Shown here piece after piece: positions 40,196-50,566 of a stretch of DNA of 64,000 nt (position 1 is the first letter of the stretch; each line of letters starts with the position of its first letter). The position numbers and the translations under genes are program-made. The stretch lies in assembly GCA_018713515.1 (NCBI GenBank), contig DVOO01000029.1, positions 57,154 to 121,153 of the forward strand, written 5' to 3'. Origin of the DNA: Candidatus Scatomonas pullistercoris (GTDB lineage Bacteria; Bacillota; Clostridia; Lachnospirales; Lachnospiraceae). Under the pieces are notes generated by a model. That model was not told the DNA's origin. It saw only the letters and a program-made list of their open reading frames with translations, and ran no database searches.

Positions 40196-41142
40196 ATTGC
40201 CTTCTCCAGGGGGGGCTTTTTCACGGATTTCCGTATTTTTTCCACGATATCTGAAGGCCGCAGCCCCTCATATCCCGCTTCGGGGCTCAGCCGGATCCGG
40301 TGCTGGATAATATAGGGAAACTGCTCCTCCACATCCTCCGGTATTACGTAGGACCGTCCCTCCAGCCATGCCGCGGCCCGGGCCATCTGCACCAGGGCGA
40401 TCGTGGCCCGGGGGCTTCCGCCTCTCTCCAGATATTCATTTTCTCTTGTCTTTCTGACCAGCTCCAACAGATAGCGGCAGACAGATTCTTCCACATGTAC
40501 CCGGCAGATTTCCCGCTGAATCTCTTCCAGCCCCTCTCTTTCCATAACAGGGCAAAGCCTGTCCACGGCCTTTTCCTTCTGGATGCCCATGGCCATGGCC
40601 AGCTCGCTCTCAAAATCCGGGTATCCGATGGTCAGGCTTATCATAAAACGGTCCATCTGCGCCTCCGGCAAGGGCTGCGTCCCTGCGCTGCCCGCCGGAT
40701 TCTGCGTAGCCACCACCAGAAAAGGGGATGGCACCTGTCTGGTAACTCCCTCCACGGTGACGCGTCTCTCCTCCATCACCTCCAGAAGCGCCGACTGGGT
40801 TTTCGGAGAGGTGCGGTTTATCTCATCGGCCAGCAGAAGATTACAGAACACGCTTCCCTCCTGATATACGAATTTTTCCTGATCTCTCCGGTAGATGGAA
40901 AAGCCTGTGAGATCTGAAGGGAGGACATCCGGCGTAAACTGGATTCTCCGGTAGTCCAGCTCCATGGCCCGTGAAAACGCCAGGGCCAGCGTTGTCTTTC
41001 CCACCCCCGGTATATCCTCCAGAAGGATATGGCCGTTGGCCAGAAAAGCCAGCATGATCTCCCGGACCTCCGTACTTTTACCCAGGATCACCCGGTTTAC
41101 CTGCTCCATCACCTTTTGAACCTGCATCTGTCTGCTTCCCAA
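40192..41142 (-). CDS. MoxR family AAA+ ATPase
   Basis: GHILLEDIPGVGKTTLALAFSRAM, QEGSVFCNLLLADEINRTSPKTQSALLEVMEE; probable TTG start at 41142 behind AGGAGG. Confidence 0.95.
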   Translation of the reverse strand: MGSRQMQVQKVMEQVNRVILGKSTEVREIMLAFLANGHILLEDIPGVGKTTLALAFSRAMELDYRRIQFTPDVLPSDLTGFSIYRRDQEKFVYQEGSVFCNLLLADEINRTSPKTQSALLEVMEERRVTVEGVTRQVPSPFLVVATQNPAGSAGTQPLPEAQMDRFMISLTIGYPDFESELAMAMGIQKEKAVDRLCPVMEREGLEEIQREICRVHVEESVCRYLLELVRKTRENEYLERGGSPRATIALVQMARAAAWLEGRSYVIPEDVEEQFPYIIQHRIRLSPEAGYEGLRPSDIVEKIRKSVKKPPLEKAI

Positions 41143-41200
41143 GAATTTTCCTCCTTTATCTTCTGACTGCCCCGGCCGGAACAACCGCGCGCCGGGAAAA

Positions 41201-41818
41201 CTAACGGATAAAATTTGTAGGTTCAAAGGCTTCCTTCTCCGGAAGTCCGTACTTTTCCCTGCCCAGCGCGATGGCCTTCATCAGAAAAACCATATTTCTG
41301 GCCAGCGTTCTCATGGTCTGAAGCCCTTCCGCATCTCTGGACGCTTCTTCCGGTTCCCGTCCGTGCACTCCGTTCCAGTACTGGCTGGAAACTATGGGCA
41401 TGCCCGAGATTGTAAAATATTTGTTCAGCTCATCGAAGGTTGCCGTCAGTCCTCCTCTCCTGGCCACAACCACGCTGGCTCCGGCCTTCATGGTCTTATC
41501 AAAGGAGGTGCTGAAAAACAGCCGGTCCAGGAAAGAGACCAGGGTGCCGTTGGCGGAGGCAAAGTAAACGGGGCTGGCGATAACCAGCCCGTCACAGGCT
41601 TCAAACTTCGGGGCAATCTCATTCACACAGTCATCGAAAACGCATTTTCCCTTCTCCGCGCAGCTCCTGCAGGCAATACAGCCTCTGACCGGCTTGTTCC
41701 CCACCTGGATAATCTCCGACTCCACTTCCTCCTGCCGGAAAATCTTCTCCATTTCATGGAGCGCGATATACGTATTGCCCTCTCTGTGGGGGCTTCCATT
41801 GATCATTAATACCTTCAT
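41201..41818 (-). CDS. Flavodoxin-fold NAD(P)H-dependent oxidoreductase
   Basis: MKVLMINGSPHREGNTYIAL, CxxCxxC-type segment, ASPVYFASANGTLVSFLDRLF. Confidence 0.92.
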   Translation of the reverse strand: MKVLMINGSPHREGNTYIALHEMEKIFRQEEVESEIIQVGNKPVRGCIACRSCAEKGKCVFDDCVNEIAPKFEACDGLVIASPVYFASANGTLVSFLDRLFFSTSFDKTMKAGASVVVARRGGLTATFDELNKYFTISGMPIVSSQYWNGVHGREPEEASRDAEGLQTMRTLARNMVFLMKAIALGREKYGLPEKEAFEPTNFIR

Positions 41819-41865
41819 TTCGTTCCTCCTCGGTGATACAGTCTATATAACTTCATTGTCATGAT

Positions 41866-41936
41866 GTTGGGGACAAAAGTCCCCAACCAGGATGCCTGCG
41901 GATTGTTCCGTGCTGCGCACTCCCACAATCCCTGGT
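41866..41936. repeat. Compound multi-hairpin intergenic element
   Basis: GTTGGGGAC-AAAA-GTCCCCAAC (41866-41887), then ACCAGG[...GGATTGT..GTGC TGC GCAC..ACAATCC]CCTGGT nested dyads. Confidence 0.6.
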
Positions 41937-42081
41937 ATTATTGTTTATTATAGCAGGAAAAAATAAGTTTATGAAGATTCCATCCGTTATGGAGATATAA
42001 CCCTCCGGTTTACAGGCGCACAGAAAAAAAGGCCGTCGGATCTGTTCAATCTGACAGTCTTTTTTGTACTCTTTTCTGTAA

Positions 42082-43524
42082 TTATCCTCTTTTCTTCCAG
42101 GTGGAAGGACAGAACAGCAGCAGCAGGGGAAACAGCTCCAGTCTTCCCGCCAGCATGTCAAAGACCATCACGGCCTTGGACAGCGGACTGTAAATGCCGA
42201 AATTTCCCATGGGCCCCACATCTCCCAGACCCGGCCCGATGTTGTTCAGCGTAGCCGCCACCGCCGTAAAATTCGTCTCGAAGGGGAATTCATCTATGCT
42301 GAGAATCAGCACGGAAACCGCGAAAATCACCGCGTATGTAATAAAAAATACGTTGATGGAGCGCAGGGTTTCATGATCCACGGGATGGCCGTCCATCTTA
42401 ATCTTGCTGACGCTTCTGGGATGGGCGATGGACTGCAGCTCCTTGCGGATAGTCCGCAGAAGGATCAGGATCCGGGATACCTTAATGCCGCCTCCGGTGC
42501 TTCCCGCGCAGGCACCGGTAAACATCAGCATCACCAGAATATACTTCGACAGCTCCGGCCACAGATTAAAATCCGTGGTGGCATAGCCTGTGGTGGTGAT
42601 AATGCTTCCCACCTGAAACGCGGACTCCCGCAGGGATTCCGAAAACGAGGAATACATGCCGCTGATATTCCAGGTGATAACAGCCACCGATACCGCAATA
42701 ATCAGCACATACGCCCGCACCTCCTGCATCCCGAAGGCTGCCCCCGCTTTTTTGCAGAGGATCAGATAATAGAAAGAGAAATTGACGCCGAACAGAAACA
42801 CAAAAACAGTGATGATCCACTGCTGCAGCGGCGTGTATGTGGCACACCCGGAATTCAGCACCGAGAAGCCTCCCGTTCCGGCGCTTCCGAAGGAAATGCA
42901 GAGGGCATCGAAGCACTGCATGCCCGCCAGCATCAGAAGCACGATCTGAAGGACCGTCATCATAATATAGATCTTATACAGAAGGATTGCCGTATTTCTG
43001 ACCCTCGGCACAAATTTGGACACAGAGGGCCCCGGGCTCTCCGCCCGCATCAGGTTCATCTGAGAACCGTTTTTTACGGGAATCAGCATAAGGATAAACA
43101 CCAGGACCCCCATCCCGCCGATCCAGTGGGAAAAGCTCCGCCAGAACAGGCTTGTGTGGGAAAGAGCCTCCACATCGGACAGTATGGAGGAGCCTGTGGT
43201 CGTAAAGCCCGAAACAATTTCAAAGAGGGCGTCAATAAAAGAGGGAATTTCTCCCGTCAGCATAAAGGGAACCGCGCCAAAAACGCTCATCACAATCCAG
43301 GAAAGAGCCGCGGCCGCAAAGCCGTCTTTCTGGTAAATTTCCGTGTTTTCCGGTTTTCTGAAGGTACCCGCAAAACCCAGGGCCAGGCAGACCGCCATCC
43401 AGAACAGGTACCAGAGTCCCTCCCGTTCCCCATAAATCACCGCAGTCAGACAGGGGAGCGCGAGGATCGCTCCCTCCACCTTCAGAACCCAGGACAGAAC
43501 ATAGCGGATCATTGGAAAGTTCAT
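42082..43524 (-). CDS. trkH: TrkH-family potassium uptake protein
   Basis: ALFEIVSGFTTTGSSILSDVEALSHTSLFWRSFSHWIGGMGVLVFILMLIPV, GSAGTGGFSVLNSG, TGACAGSTGGGIKVSR. Confidence 0.95.
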   Translation of the reverse strand: MNFPMIRYVLSWVLKVEGAILALPCLTAVIYGEREGLWYLFWMAVCLALGFAGTFRKPENTEIYQKDGFAAAALSWIVMSVFGAVPFMLTGEIPSFIDALFEIVSGFTTTGSSILSDVEALSHTSLFWRSFSHWIGGMGVLVFILMLIPVKNGSQMNLMRAESPGPSVSKFVPRVRNTAILLYKIYIMMTVLQIVLLMLAGMQCFDALCISFGSAGTGGFSVLNSGCATYTPLQQWIITVFVFLFGVNFSFYYLILCKKAGAAFGMQEVRAYVLIIAVSVAVITWNISGMYSSFSESLRESAFQVGSIITTTGYATTDFNLWPELSKYILVMLMFTGACAGSTGGGIKVSRILILLRTIRKELQSIAHPRSVSKIKMDGHPVDHETLRSINVFFITYAVIFAVSVLILSIDEFPFETNFTAVAATLNNIGPGLGDVGPMGNFGIYSPLSKAVMVFDMLAGRLELFPLLLLFCPSTWKKRG

Positions 43525-43527
43525 TGC

Positions 43528-44895
43528 CTATGCCCCCTTCTTCTCCAGGATATCATGGATATCCCCAAATCCGCTGTTTGTGGTCACAACAATCACCGAG
43601 TCACCCGGCAAAAATTCATCCTGGCCTCCCGGCATGATCAATTTTCCGTTTCTTCCAATTCCCGCGATCAGCAGATTCTTCTTCAGACGCATATCCTGCA
43701 GCCTGATGCCTATCAGATCAGAATCCTTCCGTATCAGGAATTCCAGCGCCTCCACGCGGCCGTCCATGAGCTTGTAGAGGGTTTCCACATTGCTTCCCAC
43801 ACTGTTGCCGATGGCCCGTACGTACCGCAGAATATATTCCGCGGCAATGTTCTTGGGATAGATCAGACTGTCCAGATTCAGGCTGTGAATCACATCGTTA
43901 AAATCCAGATGGTTCAGCTTTGTTACCACCTTTGCCTTTACCCGGTCCCGGGCATACAGAGAAAGGATGATATTCTCCTCATCCATATCCGTGCCGGCCA
44001 CCAGCGCATCCATATGCTCCAGGTGCTCTTCCTGCAGCAGTTCACGGTCGCTGCCGTCTCCGCAGATGATCGTGGCCTTCGGCAGAAGCTCACAGAGCTC
44101 CTCGCAGCGCTCTCTGTTTTTTTCTATGATTTTTACCTTTATACCTGTGCTGAGGAGAAACCTGGACAGATAGTAGGTAATTTCTCCTCCCCCGATGATC
44201 ATGGCATTTTTTACCTGGTTCATCCGGATTCCGATTTTCTGGAAGAAGGTTCCCGCATTTCCCGGGATTGAGATCATGGAGAGCAGATCTCCTGCGCAGA
44301 TCTTGAAATTTCCGTCCGGAATCATCACTTCCTGACGCCGCTCCGCGATACAGATCAGCACATCCGCCTGCAGCTTCTGGGGCAGATCCCGAAGCGCCAG
44401 CCCCTCCAGCGGGGAATGCGCAGGTACCCGGAAGCGGAGCAGCTCAATTCTGCCCTTGGAAAAGCTGTCTATATCTATGGCTGATGGGAACCGCAGCAGA
44501 CGGGCGATTTCCACGGCCGCCGCGAACTCCGGATTGATGATCATGGACAACCCCAGCTCTTTCCGGATGAAGGCCCGTTCCGCCGAATAAACGGGGTTGC
44601 GCACCCTGGCTATGGTATGACAGTTAGCCGCCTTTCTGGCCACAACACAGCAGAGAAGATTCACCTCATCGCTGTGGGTCACAGCGATCAGCACATCGGC
44701 GTGCTCAATATCCGCCTCTGCCAGCACGCTGTAGCTGGCCCCGTTTCCGGTCACTCCCATGACATCGTAATAATTGGCCAGCCCCTTCACAAGCTCGCCG
44801 TTGGTATCCACCACGGTCACATTGTTATTCTCACCCGATAACTGAGCGGTCAGGGTTCTTCCCACTTTCCCGCATCCCACAATGATTATCTGCAT
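43528..44895 (-). CDS. trkA: Trk system potassium transporter TrkA (two RCK domains)
   Basis: MQIIIVGCGKVGRTLTAQLSGENNNVTVVDTN; second Rossmann domain AMIIGGGEITYYLSRFLL. Confidence 0.95.
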   Translation of the reverse strand: MQIIIVGCGKVGRTLTAQLSGENNNVTVVDTNGELVKGLANYYDVMGVTGNGASYSVLAEADIEHADVLIAVTHSDEVNLLCCVVARKAANCHTIARVRNPVYSAERAFIRKELGLSMIINPEFAAAVEIARLLRFPSAIDIDSFSKGRIELLRFRVPAHSPLEGLALRDLPQKLQADVLICIAERRQEVMIPDGNFKICAGDLLSMISIPGNAGTFFQKIGIRMNQVKNAMIIGGGEITYYLSRFLLSTGIKVKIIEKNRERCEELCELLPKATIICGDGSDRELLQEEHLEHMDALVAGTDMDEENIILSLYARDRVKAKVVTKLNHLDFNDVIHSLNLDSLIYPKNIAAEYILRYVRAIGNSVGSNVETLYKLMDGRVEALEFLIRKDSDLIGIRLQDMRLKKNLLIAGIGRNGKLIMPGGQDEFLPGDSVIVVTTNSGFGDIHDILEKKGA

Positions 44896-45014
44896 GTCTT
44901 TCTCCCGCCGGCCTCTGCCGGCTCTTATCTGCTTTCTGTTGATTTATGCACGCCTGCACACTGAATGCAATCATACTCCCATTTCTTCCGGAAGACAATA
45001 CCTGTTTTTACATA

Positions 45015-46238
45015 TTATGATGAAAATACGTATTGATCCAGACGGTGGAAGGCCTCCTCCACCTGACTGCGCGGCAGCGCCAGATTCATCCGGATGGAAC
45101 AGGGGCCGTAGAAGGGGCGTCCGTCCTGCCAGATGACTCCCACCTGAATGCCGGCCGCCTCCAGCTCCTCCAGCGTCCTGCCGTGTTCCCGGCACCATCC
45201 GGAGCAGTCCAGAAACAGCATGTAGGTTCCTTCCGGCTCTGCCAGTTCCACGCCGGAAAAATGCTCCCGTATATAGCCGCAGGCAAAACGGACATTTTCC
45301 GTCAGCACCCGGCACAGCTCGTCCACCCAGACATGACCCTCCGGCTGATAGGCGCCGATCAGGGCGTGCATGCTCAGCACATTCATACTGTTGTAATGGG
45401 TGGCCGCTCCCGTCCGCTCCATCCGGTCACGCAGCCAGGTATTATAAACAATATGGTAGCTTCCCACCAGTCCCGCCAGATTGAAAGTTTTGGAGGGGGC
45501 ATACAGGGCAACCGTCCTCTGCCTGGCATCCTCGCTGATCATCTGGGTGGGGATATGCCTGTGACCCTCCAGAATCAGATCGGACCATATTTCATCGGAA
45601 ATTACGTAAACATCGTACTTCCGGAACAGCTCCATGGCCCGCTCCAGCTCCCATCTTTCCCATACCCGTCCGCAGGGGTTGTGGGGCGAACAGAGGATCG
45701 CCGCATGGATTTTTTTCTTTTTGAGTCTCTCCTCCATGTCTTCATAATCCATCCGCCAGACACCCTTTTCATCCCGCTTCAGTCCCGACAGCTCCAGGTG
45801 AAACCCATTGTCCTCCAGGCTGTGGGTAAAGCCTATATAGGCGGGGGCATGCAGCAGAACCGAATCACCCGGAGCGCACATCACTTTCAGGGCGCTGACC
45901 AGGCCGCCCAGAACTCCGTTTTCGTAGCCAATATGCTCCGGCGCCAGGCCGGTGACGCCGTTGCGCCTGGCCTGCCAGTCCATAATACTCTGATAGTACT
46001 CCCCGGTGGGCTGAAAATATCCGAAGGCCGGATGCTTCACCCGTTCCTGGATGTGCTCCTGGATTGTGGGAACCGTTGGAAAATTCATGTCCGCCACCCA
46101 CATGGGGATCACGGAAAATCCGTCCCTTATCTTCAGTCCCTTTACTCCCAGCATTCCCGCCTCCATGGCCCGCTCCGGCTCCAGGGCAATGGCATCCTTT
46201 CCCCGGCGGTCCATCAGCGATGTAAAATCATATTTCAT
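45015..46238 (-). CDS. MalY/PatB family aminotransferase (PLP-dependent C-S lyase-like)
   Basis: VIPMWVADMNFPTVPTIQEHIQERVKHPAFGY, LCSPHNPCGRVW, YAPSKTFNLAGL. Confidence 0.94.
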   Translation of the reverse strand: MKYDFTSLMDRRGKDAIALEPERAMEAGMLGVKGLKIRDGFSVIPMWVADMNFPTVPTIQEHIQERVKHPAFGYFQPTGEYYQSIMDWQARRNGVTGLAPEHIGYENGVLGGLVSALKVMCAPGDSVLLHAPAYIGFTHSLEDNGFHLELSGLKRDEKGVWRMDYEDMEERLKKKKIHAAILCSPHNPCGRVWERWELERAMELFRKYDVYVISDEIWSDLILEGHRHIPTQMISEDARQRTVALYAPSKTFNLAGLVGSYHIVYNTWLRDRMERTGAATHYNSMNVLSMHALIGAYQPEGHVWVDELCRVLTENVRFACGYIREHFSGVELAEPEGTYMLFLDCSGWCREHGRTLEELEAAGIQVGVIWQDGRPFYGPCSIRMNLALPRSQVEEAFHRLDQYVFSS

Positions 46239-46472
46239 GTCTGTCTGTTTTCCCTCCTTCGCAAATTCCCTTCCCGCATATTCTCTGAACCTGTATATCT
46301 GCTTAAAGTATAATATGAAATTCTGCGGCAGGCAATCGTATTCATAAGAACAGGCCTCCTATGATTTAGATTTTATCATAAAAGACCTGGTTCAAATGGT
46401 TATTGATAAAAGAAATTTCACGCTGTCTTTCATTTTATGACAGTCTATTTGTTTCCAGTACCCTCTGATCTG

Positions 46473-48344
46473 TCAGGCCGCGAAATTTCCCGTATACAGC
46501 TGGTAATATTTTCCTCTGGCCGCGATCAGTTCTTCATGGCTTCCCCGCTCAATGATCCGTCCCTGCTCCATGACCATGATGCAGTCAGCATTGCGGATGG
46601 TGGAAAGCCGGTGGGCGATGACGAAAGTGGTTCTTCCCTTCATCAGAGCGTCCATCCCGGCCTGGACCAGCCCCTCCGTCCTGGTATCAATGGAAGAGGT
46701 GGCCTCGTCCAGAATCAGCACCGGCGGGTCCGCCACTGCGGCCCGGGCAATAGCCAGCAGCTGCCTCTGTCCCTGGCTCAGGTTGCTTCCGTCTCCCGTC
46801 AGCACCGTCTGATAACCGTCCGGCAGACGCCGTATAAAGCTGTCCGCATTGGCCAGTCTGGCCGCCGCGATACACTCCTCGTCTGTGGCCTGCAGCTTGC
46901 CGTATCGTATATTCTCCATCACCGTACCAGTAAACAGATGGGTGTCCTGGAGCACCATGCCCAGAGATTTCCGCAGGGCCGGCTTCTTGATCTTTTCTAT
47001 ATTAATGCCGTCGTAGCGGATCTTGCCCTTCTGAATGCTGTAAAACCGGTTAATCAGGTTGGTGATGGTTGTCTTGCCCGCCCCTGTGGAGCCCACCAGG
47101 GCGATCTTCTGTCCCGGCTTCGCGTACATGGTAATGTCGTGGAGCACTGTCTTGTCATCGCTGTATCCAAAATCTACATGCTCAAATTCGATGCCTCCCT
47201 CCATCTTCTGATAGGTAACTGTGCCGTCCGCCCTGTGGGGATGCTTCCAGGCCCGTACGCCGGTGCGCTCTTCCGTTTCCGTCAGCGTTCCGTCGGGAAG
47301 CTCCCGGGCGTTGACAAACTCCACATAGCCCTGATCTTCCTCCGGTTTTTCATCCAGAAGGTCGAAGACCCTCTCCGCTCCTGCCGTGGCCATGACCACC
47401 GAGTTCATCTGCTGGCTGATCTGGGTGATGGGCTGATTAAAGTTTTTATTCAGCCCCACAAAGGCAATGATGGTTCCCACCGTAATGCCGCCGATTCCGT
47501 TCAGGGCCAGCAGGGCTCCCACCACAGCGCAGAGCACGTAGCTCAGGTTGCCGATATTGGCATTGATGGGCATCAGCAGATTGGCGTACCGGTTGGCCTT
47601 GTCCGCGCTGTCCCGCAGCCGGTTGTTCAGGACTTTAAAATCCTCAATGGCCTGTTCCTCGTGGCAGAATACCTTCACCACCTTCTGCCCGTCCATCATC
47701 TCCTCAATATAGCCGTCCACCTGACCCAGATCTTTCTGCTGGCTCTGGAAATATTTTCCGGACAGCCGGGAGAACACGGATGTAACCTTCAGCATCACCA
47801 GGGCCAGGGCCAGGGTAATCAGCGTCATGGGAATATTCAGCATGACCATGGAAACCAGGGTGGCAACCAGGGTGGCCGCCGCATTTATGATCTGGGGAAT
47901 GCTCTGGCTGAACAGCTGCCGCAGAGTATCCACATCGTTGGTGTAGACGGACATAATGTCTCCGTGGGCGTGGGTATCGAAATACTTGATGGGAAGGGAT
48001 TCCATGTTGGCAAAAAGCTCGTCCCGGAGCTTTTTCATGGTTCCCTGCCCCACGTTGACCATGATCCGGTTATAGGCGTAGGCGGCCAGCACGCCCACCG
48101 CGTAAAAGACCACCATGCCGGCCAGCGCCCCGGCCAGAGGACCAAAATCCGGAGATTCCTGCTGCAGCAGCGGCACAATGTAATCGTCCACAAGGGCCTG
48201 GACGAACAGCATTCCTTTCATGGTGGCCACTGCTCCCACAATAATGCAGATGACTACCAGTAAAAATGAAAATTTATAATTGCGGATCATATAGCCGATC
48301 ATTCTTTTTAAGACAGCGGCCGATGTTATTCTGCTTCTTTTCAA
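46473..48344 (-). CDS. ABC exporter, permease-ATPase fusion (intact heterodimer half)
   Basis: GSTGAGKTTITNLINRFY, LSQGQRQLLAIARAAVADPPVLILDEATSSID; probable TTG start at 48344 behind AAAGGAG; ORF track extends to 48416. Confidence 0.93.
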   Translation of the reverse strand: MKRSRITSAAVLKRMIGYMIRNYKFSFLLVVICIIVGAVATMKGMLFVQALVDDYIVPLLQQESPDFGPLAGALAGMVVFYAVGVLAAYAYNRIMVNVGQGTMKKLRDELFANMESLPIKYFDTHAHGDIMSVYTNDVDTLRQLFSQSIPQIINAAATLVATLVSMVMLNIPMTLITLALALVMLKVTSVFSRLSGKYFQSQQKDLGQVDGYIEEMMDGQKVVKVFCHEEQAIEDFKVLNNRLRDSADKANRYANLLMPINANIGNLSYVLCAVVGALLALNGIGGITVGTIIAFVGLNKNFNQPITQISQQMNSVVMATAGAERVFDLLDEKPEEDQGYVEFVNARELPDGTLTETEERTGVRAWKHPHRADGTVTYQKMEGGIEFEHVDFGYSDDKTVLHDITMYAKPGQKIALVGSTGAGKTTITNLINRFYSIQKGKIRYDGINIEKIKKPALRKSLGMVLQDTHLFTGTVMENIRYGKLQATDEECIAAARLANADSFIRRLPDGYQTVLTGDGSNLSQGQRQLLAIARAAVADPPVLILDEATSSIDTRTEGLVQAGMDALMKGRTTFVIAHRLSTIRNADCIMVMEQGRIIERGSHEELIAARGKYYQLYTGNFAA

Positions 48345-48369
48345 AACTGACTCACTCCTTTCTCCCATA

Positions 48370-49783
48370 TCAGGCCGGCATATCAAAATCGCCGCCGCCC
48401 CGGGTCTGCGATTCATAGATATCCCGGTATATTACATTGGTCTTCAGAAGATTTTCGTGGGTGTCGAATCCATTAATCCGTCCCCCTTCCAGCACCAGGA
48501 TCCGGTCCGCATCCTGCACGCTGGAAATTCTCTGGGCAATGATAATTTTTGTGGTCCCGGGAATGACGGTGCGGAGGGCGGAACGGATCTTCGCGTCCGT
48601 GGCCGTATCCACGGCGCTGGTGGAATCGTCCAGGATCAGTACTTTCGGCTTTTTCAGCAGAGCCCTGGCGATGCACAGCCGCTGCTTCTGTCCGCCGGAT
48701 ACATTGGTGCCGCCCCGCTCGATCCAGGTATGGTACCCCTCCGGAAATTTTTCAATAAATTCATCGGCGCAGGCGGCACGGCAGGCCTCCCGGCATTCCT
48801 CCTCGGTGGCTCCCGGGTTCCCCCAGCGCAGATTATCGAGAATGGTCCCGGAAAACAGTACATTTTTCTGCAGCACTACGGACACCTGTTCCCGGAGGGC
48901 CTCCATATCGTATTCCCGCACATCCCGGCCGCCTACCCGGACGCTTCCTGATGAAACATCATACAGGCGGCTGATCAGATTGACGAGGCTGGACTTTCCG
49001 CATCCCGTTCCGCCGATAACGCCGATGGTTTCCCCGGAGCGGATATGCAGATCCAGGTCTGTCAGGGTTTCCTCCCCCTTCCCCTGCCTGTAGGCAAAGG
49101 TTACATGATCAAAATCAATGCTGCCGTCCGCCACTTCTTTCACGGGGCTGTCCGGGTCGTGCAGCTCCGGCTGTTCCCGCAGCACTTCGGAAATTCTCCG
49201 CACACTGGCGGTGCTCATGGTGATCATGACGAAGATCATGGACAGCATCATCAGAGACATCATGACCGACATGATATAGCTGAACAGGGATGTGATGTCT
49301 CCCGTGCTCATGGTCCCCAGCACAATGTAATGGGCGCCGAACCAGGAAACGGCGATGATGCAGGCGTAGACCACCAGCATCATGGCCGGGTTGTTGAGAG
49401 CCAGGATCCCCTCCGCCTTCACGGACAGGCGGTACAGCAGCTCCGCGGCCTTTCCGAACTTTTTATTTTCATATTTTTCCCGCACGTAGGCCTTGACCAC
49501 CCGGATGGCCGTGACATTTTCCTGTACGCTGGCATTCAGCCCGTCGTACTGGTCAAAGACCCGCCTGAAAATCCGGGTGGTCAGCCGGGTGATCACCGCC
49601 ACAATGACGGCCAGGAAGCAGAGCCCTCCCAGAAAGATCAGGCTTAAGGACCGGTTAATCAGGAAACACATGACCATGCTGCAGATCATCATAAGCGGCG
49701 CCCGCACCGCGATCCGGATCAGCATCTGGAAGGCATTCTGCACATTCGTCACATCCGTGGTCATACGGGTCACCAGACCGGCC
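48370..49783 (-). pseudogene. ABC exporter half-subunit truncated at its N-terminus
   Basis: First recognisable residues TAGLVTRMTTDVTNVQNAFQML align internally with TSTLITRMTSDINQVQNGVNMF of the 52961-54706 product, so about 115 N-terminal residues are missing; in-frame TGA just upstream; ATPase domain intact. Confidence 0.8.
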
Positions 49784-50566
49784 GTCAGCCATCAGATACG
49801 TTCCCTGGAGGAGGAGCTGGGCGTAAAGCTTTTCCGCCGCACCAGCAAAAGCGTCTCTCTGACACCGGAGGGTATTTTATTTCTCCCGGACGCCAACATG
49901 ATCCTGAAAACCGCCATGTCCGCCAAAGAACGGCTGGGCAGCCGGGAACGTCCCATGCCCTTCGATATCGGCTGCCACAGCCAGGCAGAGCTTCGTCTGC
50001 TTCCCCCGGTGCTGAAGGAATTATGCCGGGAGCTGCCGGCCCTCCGCCCCCAGCTCCACATTGTGCCCTTTGAGTCTCTGTTCGGCATGGTGGAGAACCG
50101 GCAGCTCCACATCGCCTTCGGCCTTGCTTCAGACAGCAAAAAAACAGTCCTCTCTTACAGAGAACTGTTTTCCTGTCCTGTCGTATGTATCTGCGCTCCC
50201 GATCATCCCCTGGCCTCTTCCGGCCCTCTGACCCGGGATCTCCTGCGGGGCGCTCTCATTACGAGTCCTCCCCACCGGATTTCGGAGGCAGTGCTGGGCA
50301 TCCACGCTCAGATTTCCGCCTCCCTCTCCTACCGGGGACGCTATTTCTGTGAAAATATTGAGGGCATCCTGACACTGGTCAAGGCGGGACTCGGGTATAC
50401 CCTTTATCCGGATATTCCCCGGATGCGGGAAGCCGGCCTGCGCTATATTCCGGTGGCGGATCTTCCGGCCCTGTCCTTCGGCGTGTACTACCGCCCGGAT
50501 AATGACCACCCGGCCCTGCGGCGCTTTCTCCGGCTGCTCCTTGATCAGAGCAGGAGCCACGCCTAA
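49778..50566 (+). pseudogene. LysR family regulator lacking its N-terminus
   Basis: Begins mid-HTH at PAVSHQIRSLEEELGVKLFRRTSKSVSLTPEG; upstream codons are antisense ABC gene; LysR effector domain intact to stop. Confidence 0.85.

Noticed and set aside
36972-41142. MoxR-DUF58-transglutaminase trio as a new system
   Set aside because: A common, widely conserved arrangement; nothing unusual seen here.
42016-42066. Rho-independent terminator after trkH
   Set aside because: Arms AAGGCCGTCGGAT/ATCTGACAGTCTT have mismatches on the minus strand; T-run present but stem too weak to claim.
42373-44271. 632-aa plus-strand ORF
   Set aside because: Antisense across trkH and trkA; both real genes have clear signatures.
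46437-48263. 608-aa plus-strand ORF with His/Gln-rich sequence
   Set aside because: Antisense to an ABC exporter gene; not a real His-rich protein.
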